Part shown: positions 1 through 14,278 of the stretch, piece after piece
Layout: every line of letters starts with the position of its first letter
Numbering within the stretch: position 1 is the first letter of the stretch
Origin: Nocardia aurantiaca
Lineage (GTDB): Bacteria; Actinomycetota; Actinomycetes; Mycobacteriales; Mycobacteriaceae
Direction: 5' to 3'
DNA length: 64,000 nucleotides
Assembly (NCBI RefSeq): GCF_009708175.1
Contig: NZ_WMBB01000009.1
Location: 62,001 to 126,000, forward strand
The notes under the pieces: generated by a model
The model's input: the letters and a program-made list of their open reading frames with translations, nothing else
Told to the model about the DNA's origin: nothing
Database searches by the model: none
Translations under genes and position numbers: made by a program

Positions 1-2
1 TG

Positions 3-656
3 CTGCGCCGGGTGGATGTGGTGCACCGCGTGGACGGCATTGCGCAGCAAGCCGAGTCCGCGGTCGGCGAGGTGCCGGTGATGTTGCAGCGCGAGCTCGG
101 CATCGAGGTGCCGGGCGAGATCGCCGAACGCATCGTGCGCGGCAACCGGCTCTTCTCCGCCGGGCGCTACCGTGCCTTCAGCCCCTCGGACCTGTGCCCC
201 GACAATGTCATCCTCAATGACGAGGGCGCGCGGTTCCTCGACTACGAGTGGGGCGGCTTCCGCGACGCCACCCTCGATATCGCCTACGCCCTGGTCTCCT
301 TCCCTGGCTGCCTGTGCGATTTCGAGCTGTCGCGTGAACGCGCCCGCCAGATGGTGGAGGCCTGGCGCTCCGAGGTGGTCGCGGTCTGGCCCGCCCTCGC
401 CGACGACGATGTGCTCGCCGAACGCATCCTCGAGGCCCGGCTGATCTGGGTGTGGTTGTCCACCTACTGGTTCCTGCCCGCCGACCACACGCGCATCGCC
501 GCGGCCCGCGAGCACGGCCTGTCCATCCCGCGCTCGGCCGCCCTCATCAACCGCTGGGCAGCCCTCGCCGAGGACGCCCGCTGCACCGGCGACGACACTC
601 TCGGCGACTTCGCCGAACACGTGTCGGCCACCTTGGAAGAGCGCTGGGAGGAATGA
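3..656 (+). CDS. Aminoglycoside phosphotransferase (APH)-like protein, 5' end cut by window
   Basis: The reading frame is open to the window edge, so the N-terminus is missing; an internal GTG at 12 is not necessarily the start. The visible part is the C-terminal lobe of an APH/choline-kinase fold. SDLCPDNVIL stands where the family has HGDLxPxN, keeping the catalytic Asp and the metal-binding Asn but not the His. FLDYEWGG matches the second metal-binding DxD/E motif. The rest is helical. The substrate cannot be told from sequence; antibiotic, choline, homoserine and unknown small molecules are all possible. It is followed by rarA on the same strand after 84 bp. The family call is fairly secure, the function open. 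Confidence 0.65.
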   Translation: MRRVDVVHRVDGIAQQAESAVGEVPVMLQRELGIEVPGEIAERIVRGNRLFSAGRYRAFSPSDLCPDNVILNDEGARFLDYEWGGFRDATLDIAYALVSFPGCLCDFELSRERARQMVEAWRSEVVAVWPALADDDVLAERILEARLIWVWLSTYWFLPADHTRIAAAREHGLSIPRSAALINRWAALAEDARCTGDDTLGDFAEHVSATLEERWEE

Positions 657-740
657 TCGTCCACGCCACGGCGGGCTGGGATTCGAGGGCGGATCCCGGC
701 CCGCCGTGATGTGTCGGACGTGCTCGGTAGGGTCTTGGGA

Positions 741-2099
741 GTGAGTGATGGGTTGTTCGATGCGCCGGGCACGCAGGCCGTATCCGACGACTACGAGACG
801 GGAGCCGCGCGCATTCCCAGCGGGGACGATCGATACGCACCGCTGGCCGTGCGCATGCGGCCGCGCACTCTCGACGAGGTGGTGGGCCAGCAGCATCTGC
901 TCGGTCCCGGCTCGCCGCTGCGGCGGCTGATCGAAGGGTCGGGGGCCGCGTCGGTGCTGCTGTACGGTCCGCCCGGGACCGGCAAGACCACGCTCGCTTC
1001 GCTCCTGTCGCAGGCCACCGGCCGGCGATTCGAGGCGCTGTCGGCGCTGTCCGCGGGCGTGAAAGAGGTCCGCGCGGTCATCGATGTGGCGCGGCGGCGG
1101 CTCACCGGGGGTGAACAGACCGTGCTGTTCATCGACGAGGTCCACCGGTTTTCGAAAACCCAGCAGGACGCGCTGCTGGCGGCGGTGGAGAACCGGATCG
1201 TGCTGCTGGTCGCGGCGACCACCGAGAATCCGTCGTTCTCCGTGGTGTCGCCGCTGCTGTCGCGTTCGCTGGTGCTGCAGCTGCGGTCCTTGTCGCCGGA
1301 CGACATTCGCACGGTGCTCGCTCGCGCCATCGCCGATCCGCGCGGGCTGGCGGGGGAGTACACGGTCACCGATGCCGCGCTCGACCACATCGTGCGCATT
1401 GCGGGCGGTGACGCCAGGCGCTCGCTCACCGCGCTCGAGGCCTCGGCGGAATCCTCCCTGGACGGCACGGTCGATGTGTCGCTGGTCGAGGCCAGCGTCG
1501 ACAAGGCCGCGGTGCGCTATGACCGCGCCGGTGATCAGCACTACGACGTGATCAGCGCCTTCATCAAATCCCTGCGCGGCTCCGATGTCGACGCCGCGCT
1601 GCACTATCTGGCCCGCATGATCAGCGCCGGCGAGGACCCGCGATTCATCGCCCGCCGCTTGATGATCCAGGCCAGCGAAGAAGTCGGCATGGCCGATCCG
1701 ACGGCGCTGCAGACCGCGGTCGCCGCGGCGCAGGTGGTGCAGCTGGTCGGCATGCCGGAGGCGCAGCTGGCCCTGACCCAGGCCACGATTCACATCGCCA
1801 CCGCGCCGAAGTCGGGTGCCGTGGTCAAGGGCATCGGGGCGGCGATGGCCGATGTGCGCGCGGGCAAGGCGGGCGCGGTGCCCGCCCACCTGCGCGACGG
1901 CCACTATCCGGGCGCCGCGGCGCTCGGCAACGCCCAGGGCTACAAGTACCCGCACGATCATCCGGACGGCGTTCTCGGCCAGCAGTATCCGCCCGACGAA
2001 CTGGTCGGCGTCGACTACTACCACCCGACCGATCACGGCTACGAACGCGAAGTCGGTCCCCGCGTCACCAAACTCCGCCGCATCGTTCGTGGCACATAG
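741..2099 (+). CDS. rarA: Replication-associated recombination protein A (AAA+ ATPase)
   Basis: RarA/MgsA is a clamp-loader-like AAA+ ATPase that acts at stalled replication forks in the cytoplasm. From the chosen GTG the protein is 452 aa, the normal family size. Walker [10 protein letters not shown] lies at about residues 76-84 and Walker [10 protein letters not shown] at about 129-137, followed by a sensor-1 TTENPSF. The C-terminal oligomerisation domain includes GYKYPHDHP, typical of RarA. The start at 741 ([10 protein letters not shown]) is preferred over the in-frame GTG at 711 because GGTAGGG ends 8 nt upstream and the family usually begins near this SxGLFD motif. The gene stands alone between the phosphotransferase-like gene and a convergent acetyltransferase gene. 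Confidence 0.93.
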   Translation: MSDGLFDAPGTQAVSDDYETGAARIPSGDDRYAPLAVRMRPRTLDEVVGQQHLLGPGSPLRRLIEGSGAASVLLYGPPGTGKTTLASLLSQATGRRFEALSALSAGVKEVRAVIDVARRRLTGGEQTVLFIDEVHRFSKTQQDALLAAVENRIVLLVAATTENPSFSVVSPLLSRSLVLQLRSLSPDDIRTVLARAIADPRGLAGEYTVTDAALDHIVRIAGGDARRSLTALEASAESSLDGTVDVSLVEASVDKAAVRYDRAGDQHYDVISAFIKSLRGSDVDAALHYLARMISAGEDPRFIARRLMIQASEEVGMADPTALQTAVAAAQVVQLVGMPEAQLALTQATIHIATAPKSGAVVKGIGAAMADVRAGKAGAVPAHLRDGHYPGAAALGNAQGYKYPHDHPDGVLGQQYPPDELVGVDYYHPTDHGYEREVGPRVTKLRRIVRGT

Positions 2100-2181
2100 C
2101 GCTCCCGTGCGGGTGCGCAGCGCGCCGAATCGCACCGACCGCCGAAACGGCCGATAGCCGCGAATGCGCTTGCGGCGCTGG

Positions 2182-2841
2182 TCAGTCCGCGAGCAGTTCG
2201 TTGTGGAAGGCGATCCGCTCGATCTCGGCGGGCGTGCCGCCCATGATGGCGCGCACATGCTCGGTGATCAGCTCGGTCGGCCAGTTCCACCAGGCCGCCC
2301 GCAGTAGCCGGGTCACATCCGCATCGGAGAAGCGCTGCTTCACCACCTGCGCCGGATTGCCGCCCACGATCGTGTAGGGCGGCACATCGGCGGCGACGAC
2401 CGCGCCGGCGGCGATGATCGCGCCATCGCCGATGCGCACGCCCGGCATGATCAGCGTGTTGTAGCCGAACCACACGTCATTGCCGACGACCGTGTCGCCC
2501 TTGGACGGAATCGAGGTGATGAGGTCCATGGTCTCCTCGGCCCAGGCGCCGCCGAAGATGGTGAACGGGAAGCTCGACACACCCGAGGTCGCGTGGTTCG
2601 CACCGGCCATGATGAAGCGGGTGTTGCTCGCGATGGCGCAGTACTTGCCGATGATCAGCTTCTCCGGCCCGAAGGCGTAGAGGACGTTCTTGGTCTCGAA
2701 GGCCGTCGGCGCGTCCGGATCGTCGAAGTAGCTGTAGTCGCCGACCACGATATTCGGCGAGGTGACGTGCGGTTTGAGGAAGACGGTGCGATGCGCCTGG
2801 GGAAGCGGGAAGCGCTGGGATGGGTCCGGGATCACAGTCAC
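2182..2841 (-). CDS. Vat/CatB-type xenobiotic O-acetyltransferase (left-handed beta-helix)
   Basis: This 219-aa protein has the hexapeptide-repeat beta-helix of the xenobiotic acyltransferase family, which moves acetyl from acetyl-CoA to streptogramin A (Vat) or chloramphenicol (CatB). The catalytic His is at about residue 83 in NHATSGVSSFPF, the loop that marks the family. Repeats such as VVGNDVWFG, IMPGVRIGDG and IIAAGAVV run from about 118 to 150, and the closing PYTIVGGNPAQ is canonical. The GTG at 2841 may not be the start; an in-frame GTG at 2835 has GGAG at a better distance. It is divergent from alaS across a 71-bp spacer. Whether it gives resistance or acetylates a housekeeping or secondary metabolite cannot be seen. 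Confidence 0.82.
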   Translation of the reverse strand: MTVIPDPSQRFPLPQAHRTVFLKPHVTSPNIVVGDYSYFDDPDAPTAFETKNVLYAFGPEKLIIGKYCAIASNTRFIMAGANHATSGVSSFPFTIFGGAWAEETMDLITSIPSKGDTVVGNDVWFGYNTLIMPGVRIGDGAIIAAGAVVAADVPPYTIVGGNPAQVVKQRFSDADVTRLLRAAWWNWPTELITEHVRAIMGGTPAEIERIAFHNELLAD

Positions 2842-2898
2842 TCCGGCGATGGTAGCTATCGCCCGGTGGTGGGTGGAAACTCCCTGGACTCGGACCGG

Positions 2899-2912
2899 TA
2901 GGCTGGACGGTT

Positions 2913-2913
<1 letters not shown>
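2899..2913 (+). promoter_or_regulatory. Candidate alaS promoter (-10) for a leaderless transcript
   Basis: TAGGCT at 2899-2904 fits the actinobacterial -10 pattern TAnnnT. Transcription would then start at about 2911-2913, on or next to the GTG start of alaS, and no Shine-Dalgarno sequence is visible. No good -35 is seen. The leaderless reading is an inference. Confidence 0.4.
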
Positions 2914-5579
<2,666 letters not shown>

Positions 5580-6323
5580 ATGGCCGAATCGGATACATCC
5601 GACACATCCGGTCCCGCACGCGGGACCGGGTCCGCATCCGAAACCTCACGCTCGGCGGCCGCATCCGCGGTGCCGTATTCCGCGGAGTTGGGCGCTTCCA
5701 CGGGCGGAGTCGAGGAAGCTGGTGCGGAATCCGACTTCTCACGGGTGGATTCGCGGCTTTCCTCCGGATTTGCCAGGACTCCGACCGAGGCCTCCGGCGT
5801 GTCCGCCGACGGGCGCGGGTTCGCATCCGAGCGACCGTGTGCCGAGCGGGATCCGGGCCGGGGCCGGCGCATCGGCATCGACGTGGGATCGGTGCGCATC
5901 GGTGTCGCCTCCAGCGATCCGGACGGGCTGCTGGCCACTCCGGTCGAGACGGTGCCGCGCGCGAAGAAGGTCGCGCCCGGCACCCTCGCGTCTGATCTCT
6001 CCAGAATTGCCGAGATTGTGCGGGAGTACGAGGCCGTCGAAGTGATCGTCGGTCTGCCCCGCACATTGCGCGGGGAGAGCGGCTCGTCGGCTAAGCTGGC
6101 GGCCACCTTCGCGGGTCGTTTGCGGGCCCTGATCGCTCCGGTGCCGGTGCGACTTTCCGACGAACGTTTGACTACGGTGTCTGCTGCACGTGCGTTGCGA
6201 GACAGTGGAGTTCGCGCACGCGGGCAGCGGCAGGTCATCGATCAAGCCGCCGCCGTGTCGATCCTGCAAGGATGGTTGGACGAACGGAGTGCCCTTTTGA
6301 AGCCGCGCGGTGATGACGCATGA
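5580..6323 (+). CDS. ruvX: RuvX/YqgF nuclease-like protein with long N-terminal extension
   Basis: RuvX is an RNase H-fold protein (putative pre-16S rRNA nuclease, formerly Holliday-junction resolvase). The fold begins only at about residue 96 with [15 protein letters not shown], followed by [20 protein letters not shown] near 193 and a late [13 protein letters not shown]. These hold the acidic residues of the family. The first 95 residues are Ser/Ala/Gly/Glu-rich with no visible fold, whereas the usual protein is about 140-170 aa. The ATG directly abuts the alaS stop, and the gene overlaps mltG by ATGA, so the three are probably translated in a coupled way. A later start cannot be excluded, but no better ribosome site is seen. 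Confidence 0.88.
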   Translation: MAESDTSDTSGPARGTGSASETSRSAAASAVPYSAELGASTGGVEEAGAESDFSRVDSRLSSGFARTPTEASGVSADGRGFASERPCAERDPGRGRRIGIDVGSVRIGVASSDPDGLLATPVETVPRAKKVAPGTLASDLSRIAEIVREYEAVEVIVGLPRTLRGESGSSAKLAATFAGRLRALIAPVPVRLSDERLTTVSAARALRDSGVRARGQRQVIDQAAAVSILQGWLDERSALLKPRGDDA

Positions 6324-7825
6324 CCGACCGCTGGACGCGGGCCGAGGAACGCTACCGGCAGAACGCCGAACGGCGTTACCGCCGCGACGATCTGGATTGG
6401 TCCGAGGCGGACGATTACGAAGACGACACCACCGTCATACCCCGCTACGAGGATGAGCACTACGACGAGGAGCACTTCGACGACGAGCACTACGAGGGCG
6501 AGGAGTACGACGAGCACCCGCTCGCGCCCGAACCACCGCGCCGCAGCGCTACCCAGCGCGTCGATCGCGCCCAGCGCGTCGACCGTGGCCGCCGCGCCAC
6601 GCGATCGCAGTCCCGGTCGTCGGGATCCCGGAGCCCGCGGCCCAAGCGATCCCGGATGGCGTCGCGGAAAGCGGCCGAGCGCAAGCGGCGCCGCCGCAAC
6701 CTGTTCGTCATCGCGGGCGTGTTCGCCGTATTGTTCGTCGGCGCAGTCGGATTCGCGGGCTGGAAGTTCATCGGCAAGCTGAACGGGCCCGCTGACTTCT
6801 CCGGCCCGCAGGGCCCGCTGGTGGTCATCCAGATCAAGTCCGGCGACACCTCGACGCAGATCGCGCAGACCATGGCCGACAAGGGTGTGGTGGCCAGCAG
6901 TGGCGCGTTCTACGAAGCGGCCGTGCGCAATACGAACATGAACTCCGTCCAGCCCGGCTACTACGCCATCCCGAGCCACAGCAAGGGCGCCGAAGCGGTG
7001 AACGCGCTGTTCACCAAGGACGCCCGGGTCGGCAATGTGGTCATCTCCGAGGGCCGCCAACTGCACGACTCCAGCGACGTCACCACCGGCGCGCGTAAGG
7101 ACGGCATCTACCGCAAGATCGCCGAGGCCAGCTGCGTCGGCACCGGCACCGCCGCCAAGTGCGTGACCTACGAGCAGCTCGATCAGGCCGGGGCGACCGC
7201 CGATCCGGCCGTGCTGGGGGTGCCGGCATGGGCGCTGGAGCGGGTGAAGTCGGTGCCGGACCGCTCACGTCAGCTCGAGGGCCTGATCGCCGGTGGCACT
7301 TGGGATTTCGACCCCAGTGCCAGTGCGCTGGACATCCTCAAGCAGCTCGTTTCCGCGAGCGCCATGAGCTATGAGGCCACCGGGCTGGTGCAGTCCGGGG
7401 CGGCGAACGGCCTGAGCCCCTACGACACGCTGATCGCGGCGTCGCTGGTGGAGCGGGAGGCCCTGCCCCAAGACATGTCGAAGGTGGCGCGGGTCATCGT
7501 GAACCGGCTCGCCGCCCAGCAGCCTCTGCAGTTCGACTCCACCGTCAACTACACCCTCGACAAGACCGAGGTCGCCACCACCGATTCCGACCGCGCGCGC
7601 AAGACCCCCTGGAACACCTACGCCATGGCCGGTCTGCCCGCCACGCCGATCTCCGCGCCGTCGCTGGATGCCATGCGCGCCATGGAGAATCCGGCGCCCG
7701 GCCCGTGGCTGTACTTCGTGACCATCGACAAGCAGGGCACCACGTTGTTCACCGAGAACTACCAGGAGCACCTGCGCAATATCGAAAAGGCCAGGCAGAG
7801 TGGAATCCTCGATAGTGGACGGTAA
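6320..7825 (+). CDS. mltG: Endolytic murein transglycosylase (YceG-like)
   Basis: MltG is a membrane-anchored lytic transglycosylase that cuts nascent glycan strands and so limits chain length in peptidoglycan. The 501-aa protein has a long cytoplasmic head of about 126 residues, first Asp/Glu/Tyr-rich and then Arg-rich. One TM segment follows at about 127-149 and then the extracellular LysM-like and YceG domains. The catalytic Glu is in LVEREA at about residue 378, and the C-terminus has the family's [24 protein letters not shown] and YFVTI motifs. The start overlaps ruvX by ATGA and the end overlaps aroE by 26 bp. The acidic-then-basic head is longer than in enterobacterial MltG but usual for mycobacteria-like relatives. 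Confidence 0.93.
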   Translation: MTDRWTRAEERYRQNAERRYRRDDLDWSEADDYEDDTTVIPRYEDEHYDEEHFDDEHYEGEEYDEHPLAPEPPRRSATQRVDRAQRVDRGRRATRSQSRSSGSRSPRPKRSRMASRKAAERKRRRRNLFVIAGVFAVLFVGAVGFAGWKFIGKLNGPADFSGPQGPLVVIQIKSGDTSTQIAQTMADKGVVASSGAFYEAAVRNTNMNSVQPGYYAIPSHSKGAEAVNALFTKDARVGNVVISEGRQLHDSSDVTTGARKDGIYRKIAEASCVGTGTAAKCVTYEQLDQAGATADPAVLGVPAWALERVKSVPDRSRQLEGLIAGGTWDFDPSASALDILKQLVSASAMSYEATGLVQSGAANGLSPYDTLIAASLVEREALPQDMSKVARVIVNRLAAQQPLQFDSTVNYTLDKTEVATTDSDRARKTPWNTYAMAGLPATPISAPSLDAMRAMENPAPGPWLYFVTIDKQGTTLFTENYQEHLRNIEKARQSGILDSGR

Positions 7826-8624
7826 GCGAAGGGCCGCCGTGCTCGGCAGCCCGATCTCGCATTCGCGTTCGCCGCAACTGCATCTGGCGGCCTACCGGGC
7901 GCTCGGCCTGGACTGGAGCTACGAGCGCATCGAGTGCACCGCCGAACAGCTGCCCGGCTTGGTCGACGGACTCGGCCCGGAATGGGTCGGGCTGTCGGTG
8001 ACCATGCCGGACAAGGTCGCGGCCCTCGAATACGCGGACGAGCGCACCGAGCGCGCGGTCCTGGTCGGCTCGGCGAACACCCTGGTGCGCACGGAGTCCG
8101 GCTGGCGCGCCGACTGCACCGACGTGGACGGGGTGCGCGGCGCACTGGAAGGCGCGGGGGTGAGGGAGATTGCCCGCGCCGTCGTGCTGGGTGCGGGCGG
8201 CACCGCCCGCCCGGCGCTGCTGGCGCTGGCCGACCTGGGCGCGCACACCGTGACCATTGTGGCCCGTGATCGCGGGCGCGCGGCCGAAACCCTGGAACTG
8301 GCCGAGCAGCTGGGCATGTCGGCCGAGGTGCTCGGCTTCGACCCCGAAGGCCTGCTGTTCGTCTGCTCTGACGTGGACGTCGTCGTCAGCACCGTTCCCG
8401 CCGATGCGGCTGCGGCCGTGGCGGATTCGGTGGCGGTGGCCCCGGTGGTGCTCGACGCCATCTACAACCCGTGGCCGACGCCGCTCGCGGAAGCGGTCGC
8501 GCGGGCGGGCAATACCGTCGTCAGTGGCCTGGAGATGCTGCTGAACCAGGCGTACGGCCAGGTCGAGCAGTTCACCGGCAGGCCCGCCCCGCGCGCCGAA
8601 ATGGCCGCGGCACTGCGGGATTGA
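7800..8624 (+). CDS. aroE: Shikimate dehydrogenase
   Basis: AroE reduces 3-dehydroshikimate to shikimate with NADPH, the fourth step of the shikimate pathway. The 274-aa product has the substrate-binding SHSRSPQLHL near residue 20, VTMPDK with the catalytic Lys, and GSANTLV followed by ADCTDVDG with the catalytic Asp. The dinucleotide loop is GAGGTARPAL. The C-terminal SGLEMLLNQAYGQVEQFTG is typical. The GTG at 7800 is chosen because AAAAGG lies 9 nt upstream inside the end of mltG; GTG 7815 is an alternative with a weaker site. It is the last gene of the alaS operon and is separated from the other aro genes by about 1.9 kb. Confidence 0.95.
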   Translation: MESSIVDGKRRAAVLGSPISHSRSPQLHLAAYRALGLDWSYERIECTAEQLPGLVDGLGPEWVGLSVTMPDKVAALEYADERTERAVLVGSANTLVRTESGWRADCTDVDGVRGALEGAGVREIARAVVLGAGGTARPALLALADLGAHTVTIVARDRGRAAETLELAEQLGMSAEVLGFDPEGLLFVCSDVDVVVSTVPADAAAAVADSVAVAPVVLDAIYNPWPTPLAEAVARAGNTVVSGLEMLLNQAYGQVEQFTGRPAPRAEMAAALRD

Positions 8625-8651
8625 TCTTCCTCTGCGCGCCGGACCGATCCG

Positions 8652-9128
8652 CTAATCGAGGACGGCCGCGGAGGCTTCCGCGGCCGCCTCCGGCTGGAAT
8701 GCCTGCCGGAACGTGAAAGCGTAAGGCGTGGGGCCGTTCTCACGCAGGTGGTCCAGGCGCGCCATGGCGTCGGTGAGGGTCGGCAGCGTGCTCTCGGGGA
8801 TCCACCACAGTACCGTGAACGCCTCGCGCAGCGGGATGAACCACTCCCGGCGGCGGCGCACGTATTCCATGTGGCCGCTGCGATACACGTAGTCGAACAA
8901 TGCTTCCCGCGATTCCCACAGGCTCATGTTGACGAGCGTGTCCGGGTCGCCTTGGTACGGGCGCAGGGAGGTGGCGTTGTTGGATTCACCGTCCACCATG
9001 CGCCAGACGAAGCCGGGGGAGGAATCGGCGACGGCATTGATCTCGTCGAGGGCCGCGAAGAATTCGGCGACTCGGGGATCGCCTTCGGGGGCGATCATGC
9101 GCCCGATATTGAGCTGTGCGAGGTGCAT
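8652..9128 (-). CDS. DUF3291 domain protein
   Basis: This 158-aa protein belongs to the DUF3291 family of small ferredoxin-like (dimeric alpha-beta barrel) proteins of unknown function, sometimes compared with antibiotic-biosynthesis monooxygenases. Supporting motifs are the opening HLAQLNIGRM, FVWRMV, LVNMSLWES, FDYVYRSGH and the closing PYAFTFRQAF. The ATG at 9128 is preferred over an in-frame TTG at 9149. It lies 13 bp after the stop of a cysteine-rich HTH regulator on the same strand, so the two very likely form an operon and the regulator may control or sense what this protein does. Its substrate is not known. Confidence 0.8.
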   Translation of the reverse strand: MHLAQLNIGRMIAPEGDPRVAEFFAALDEINAVADSSPGFVWRMVDGESNNATSLRPYQGDPDTLVNMSLWESREALFDYVYRSGHMEYVRRRREWFIPLREAFTVLWWIPESTLPTLTDAMARLDHLRENGPTPYAFTFRQAFQPEAAAEASAAVLD

Positions 9129-9141
9129 GTTCCGACTATAA

Positions 9142-9759
9142 CTAGTCAAGATTGCTTTTAGAAAAGCTCACGCAGCATCGACCCGGGGCCGGATCCATCC
9201 GCGCGGTCCAGCCCGCCGCGGCGGCCGGGCCCGCCAGCAGGGCCAGATTCATCCCGCAGACCAGGGGCGGGAAGTCCACGGCCAGCTTGTGGAACGGGCA
9301 ATTGCGCAGGCGGAGCACGTCGCCCTCGAGGTAGGGCTCGTATCCGCGCTCGCGCAGCGCCTCGGACAGCTCACGGCCCTCGAGGGCGGGCCCGTGCGCG
9401 GCGGCGGCCTTCGCGATGGCCTCCTCGAAGCCCTCATGCTCGATCACCTCGGCGAGAACCGTTGCGACGGTGCGATAGTCGCGGGCGGGGAGCGTGACGG
9501 CGAATTCCGCGCCGGCGCGCCGATAGAACTTGGCGGGCCGTCCCGAGCCCGGTCCGGTGCGGCCCTCCGGTCGGCGGAACACCGCGTCGAGCAGTCCGGC
9601 CTCGGTCAGCTTGTCCAGATGGAACGCGGCCAGCGGCCGTTTGATCTCGACCGCCTCCGCCGCTTCGTCCCGGCTGACATCGTGGTCGGCGGCGGCGACG
9701 TAGTCGTAGAGTCGCTTGCGGACCGGATCCTGAAGCAGAGCGACGGCTTCGATGCTCAC
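9142..9759 (-). CDS. HTH regulator with C-terminal cysteine cluster (COG2345/SufR-like)
   Basis: A 205-aa predicted transcription factor. Residues 1-75 form a winged helix (DPVRKRLYDYV, KRPLAAFHLDKLTEAGLL). The C-terminal half holds NCPFHKLA, PPLVCGMN and PGRCCVSF. This arrangement of single Cys, single Cys and a Cys pair is the one found in COG2345 and SufR-like regulators, where cysteines bind an iron-sulfur cluster or metal. I infer a redox- or metal-sensing repressor. It starts at GTG and is the promoter-proximal gene of a two-gene unit with the DUF3291 gene. No suf genes are nearby, so its target is more likely its own operon than iron-sulfur assembly. Confidence 0.8.
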   Translation of the reverse strand: MSIEAVALLQDPVRKRLYDYVAAADHDVSRDEAAEAVEIKRPLAAFHLDKLTEAGLLDAVFRRPEGRTGPGSGRPAKFYRRAGAEFAVTLPARDYRTVATVLAEVIEHEGFEEAIAKAAAAHGPALEGRELSEALRERGYEPYLEGDVLRLRNCPFHKLAVDFPPLVCGMNLALLAGPAAAAGWTARMDPAPGRCCVSFSKSNLD

Positions 9760-9882
9760 CGTGTCTTTCTAGCAGCGTGTCGGGCCCGGGTGTGGCCTCC
9801 GGTCCCGCTCCGGCTATGGTTCTGAAACAAGTTTCAATTCATTCGGTTCGGCCGGGCGGCCGCGCAGGTTAAGGTGATCGAC

Positions 9883-10359
9883 ATGAATGCGTGGGTGTTG
9901 CGCGCCATGGGGCTGGGGGCGCTGACCGTTGGGCTGGAGATCCTGCTCGGTTTCGGCATGAGGTACTGGCCGACCTCGGGCGCCTGGATGCGGATCCTGT
10001 CCCTGATCGTGCTGGTCGCCGCGGTGATCGCGTGGGGGTGGCTGGACGGCCGCTCCGATCGGCGGGCCAATCCCGATCCCGAGCACGGCGCCGATCTGAC
10101 CATGCGCTGGCTGAAGGCCGCACTCGCCGGTGGCATCGGCGCCGGGCTGGTGGCCTGGATCCTCGACTTCATCCCCGGCTTCGATCTGGGCGATCAGGGC
10201 CTGGTCTTCAACATCACCTCGGGCGCGGCCTTCATCGTGCTGCTGATCTTCATCCCCGGCATGCTCGGCGTGGCCCTGGGCCGGTGGCTGGCCGGCCGCG
10301 ACGGCAAGAAGAACGCTCCCGCCACCACCGCCCCCGACCCGGAGCCCGCCAACGCCTGA
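9883..10359 (+). CDS. Small four-TM membrane protein (B-4DMT-like, Rv2536 type)
   Basis: This 158-aa integral membrane protein has hydrophobic stretches at about residues 8-25, 35-55, 78-98 and 112-135, so about four TM helices, and a polar Pro/Ala-rich tail. Its size, topology and place among the aro genes match the mycobacterial protein Rv2536, annotated in databases as a B-4DMT-family transporter. No transport activity is known to me. The ATG at 9883 is preferred over GTG 9874 because AAGG lies 8 nt upstream of the ATG. It is a single gene, convergent with aroB, and ends in front of a strong hairpin. Confidence 0.7.
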   Translation: MNAWVLRAMGLGALTVGLEILLGFGMRYWPTSGAWMRILSLIVLVAAVIAWGWLDGRSDRRANPDPEHGADLTMRWLKAALAGGIGAGLVAWILDFIPGFDLGDQGLVFNITSGAAFIVLLIFIPGMLGVALGRWLAGRDGKKNAPATTAPDPEPANA

Positions 10360-10374
10360 CGTTGCGCTGAATTC

Positions 10375-10407
10375 GACCCCGCGCCACCTGTCGGGTGGCG
10401 CGGGGTC
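10375..10407 (+). terminator. Strong hairpin terminator after the membrane-protein gene
   Basis: A perfect 14-bp stem (10375-10388 with 10394-10407) with a 5-nt loop starts 15 bp after the stop of the plus-strand gene and is followed by CTTCGT. There is no real U-tract, as is common in high-GC actinobacteria. Confidence 0.75.
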
Positions 10408-10429
10408 CTTCGTATCCGGCGACGTATGC

Positions 10430-10467
10430 GATGGCGCCCGCCGCCGGTATCGGCCGCGGGCGCCATC
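10430..10467 (-). terminator. Hairpin terminator of the aroC-aroK-aroB operon
   Basis: GATGGCGCCCG at 10430-10440 pairs perfectly with 10457-10467. An inner GCCG/CGGC pair closes a GTAT loop. It lies 18 bp beyond the aroB stop, so it probably ends the minus-strand shikimate operon. Confidence 0.65.
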
Positions 10468-10484
10468 GTGAAAGCCGTTGTGCC

Positions 10485-13011
<2,527 letters not shown>

Positions 13012-13015
<4 letters not shown>

Positions 13016-14217
13016 TGCCCGGCGTGGCCCGGGAGGTGCGGGCGAGCGTTGATCCGCTTCAGGTAGGCGTTGACGTTGTCGACGGTCTCGGGCAGCGAGT
13101 CGCCGCCGAACTTCTCCAGCACGGCCTGCGCGACGACCAGCGCCACCATGGCCTCGGCGACCACGCCGGCGGCCGGGACCGCGCACACATCGGAGCGCTG
13201 GTGGATGGCGACAGCCTCCTCGCCGGAGGACATGTCGATCGTCGACAGCGCCCGCGGCACGGTCGAGATCGGCTTCATGGCCGCGCGCACGCGCAGCGCC
13301 TCGCCATTGGTCATGCCGCCCTCGAGACCGCCCGCGCGGTTGGTGGAGCGCAGCACGCCGTCGGGGCCCGGCCGCATCTCGTCGTGGGCCTGGCTGCCGC
13401 GGCGGCGCGCGGTCTCGAAACCGTCACCGACCTCGACACCCTTGATGGCCTGAATTCCCATGAGCGCGGCCGCGAGTCGCGAATCCAGGCGCGCCTCACC
13501 GGAGGTGAACGAGCCCAGGCCGACCGGGAGACCCTCGATCACGACCTCGACCACACCGCCGAGGGTGTCGCCGTCCTTCTTGGCCGCCTCGATCTCGGCG
13601 ATCATGGCCGCCTCGGCGTCCTTGTCGAACGCGCGCACCGGCGATTCGTCGATCGCGTCGGAATCGGCGGCGGTCGGTACCACGCCGGTGGTGTTGGCGG
13701 CGGTGCCGATGGACACCACGTGCGAGACGACCTCGACACCCAGTGCCTGGCGCAGGAAGTTCTTGGCCACGGTGCCCGCCGCGACCCGCGCCGCGGTCTC
13801 GCGGGCGCTGGCGCGCTCCAGTACCGGGCGCGCGTCGTCGAAGCCGTACTTGAGCATGCCCGAGTAGTCGGCGTGGCCCGGGCGGGGACGGGTCAGCGGC
13901 GCATTGCGCGCGAGCTCGGCGAGCTCGGTCTCGTCCACCGGGTCGGCGGACATGACCTGCGTCCACTTGGGCCACTCCGAGTTCGCGACCTCGATGGCGA
14001 CCGGGCCGCCCATGGTGCGGCCGTGCCGGACGCCGCCGATCATGGTCACCACGTCGGCCTCGAACTTCATCCGCGCGCCGCGCCCGTACCCGAGACGTCG
14101 CCGGGCCAACTGCGCGCCGATGTCGGCGGAGGTCACCTCGACACCGGCCACCATCCCCTCGAGGATGGTGACGAGAGCAGGACCATGGGATTCTCCGGCA
14201 GTTATCCAGCGCAACAC
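13012..14217 (-). CDS. aroC: Chorismate synthase
   Basis: AroC removes phosphate from EPSP to give chorismate, using reduced FMN that is not consumed. The 401-aa protein shows the family signatures: [11 protein letters not shown] near the N-terminus, [45 protein letters not shown], and the C-terminal [18 protein letters not shown]. It heads the minus-strand aroC-aroK-aroB operon and overlaps aroK by 4 bp. Mycobacteria name the same gene aroF. A small prepilin-peptidase gene sits 61 bp upstream in the same direction and might be co-transcribed. Confidence 0.97.
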
Positions 14218-14278
14218 GGGTTACATCTTTCCATGACAACAGGGGTGCTCGAACACGCGGTCCACGCATAGCCCGATG

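Noticed and set aside
13016-13186. Longer AroK starting inside aroC
   Set aside because: The extra residues are read in a shadow frame of aroC; the GTGA overlap at 13012-13015 is the natural start.
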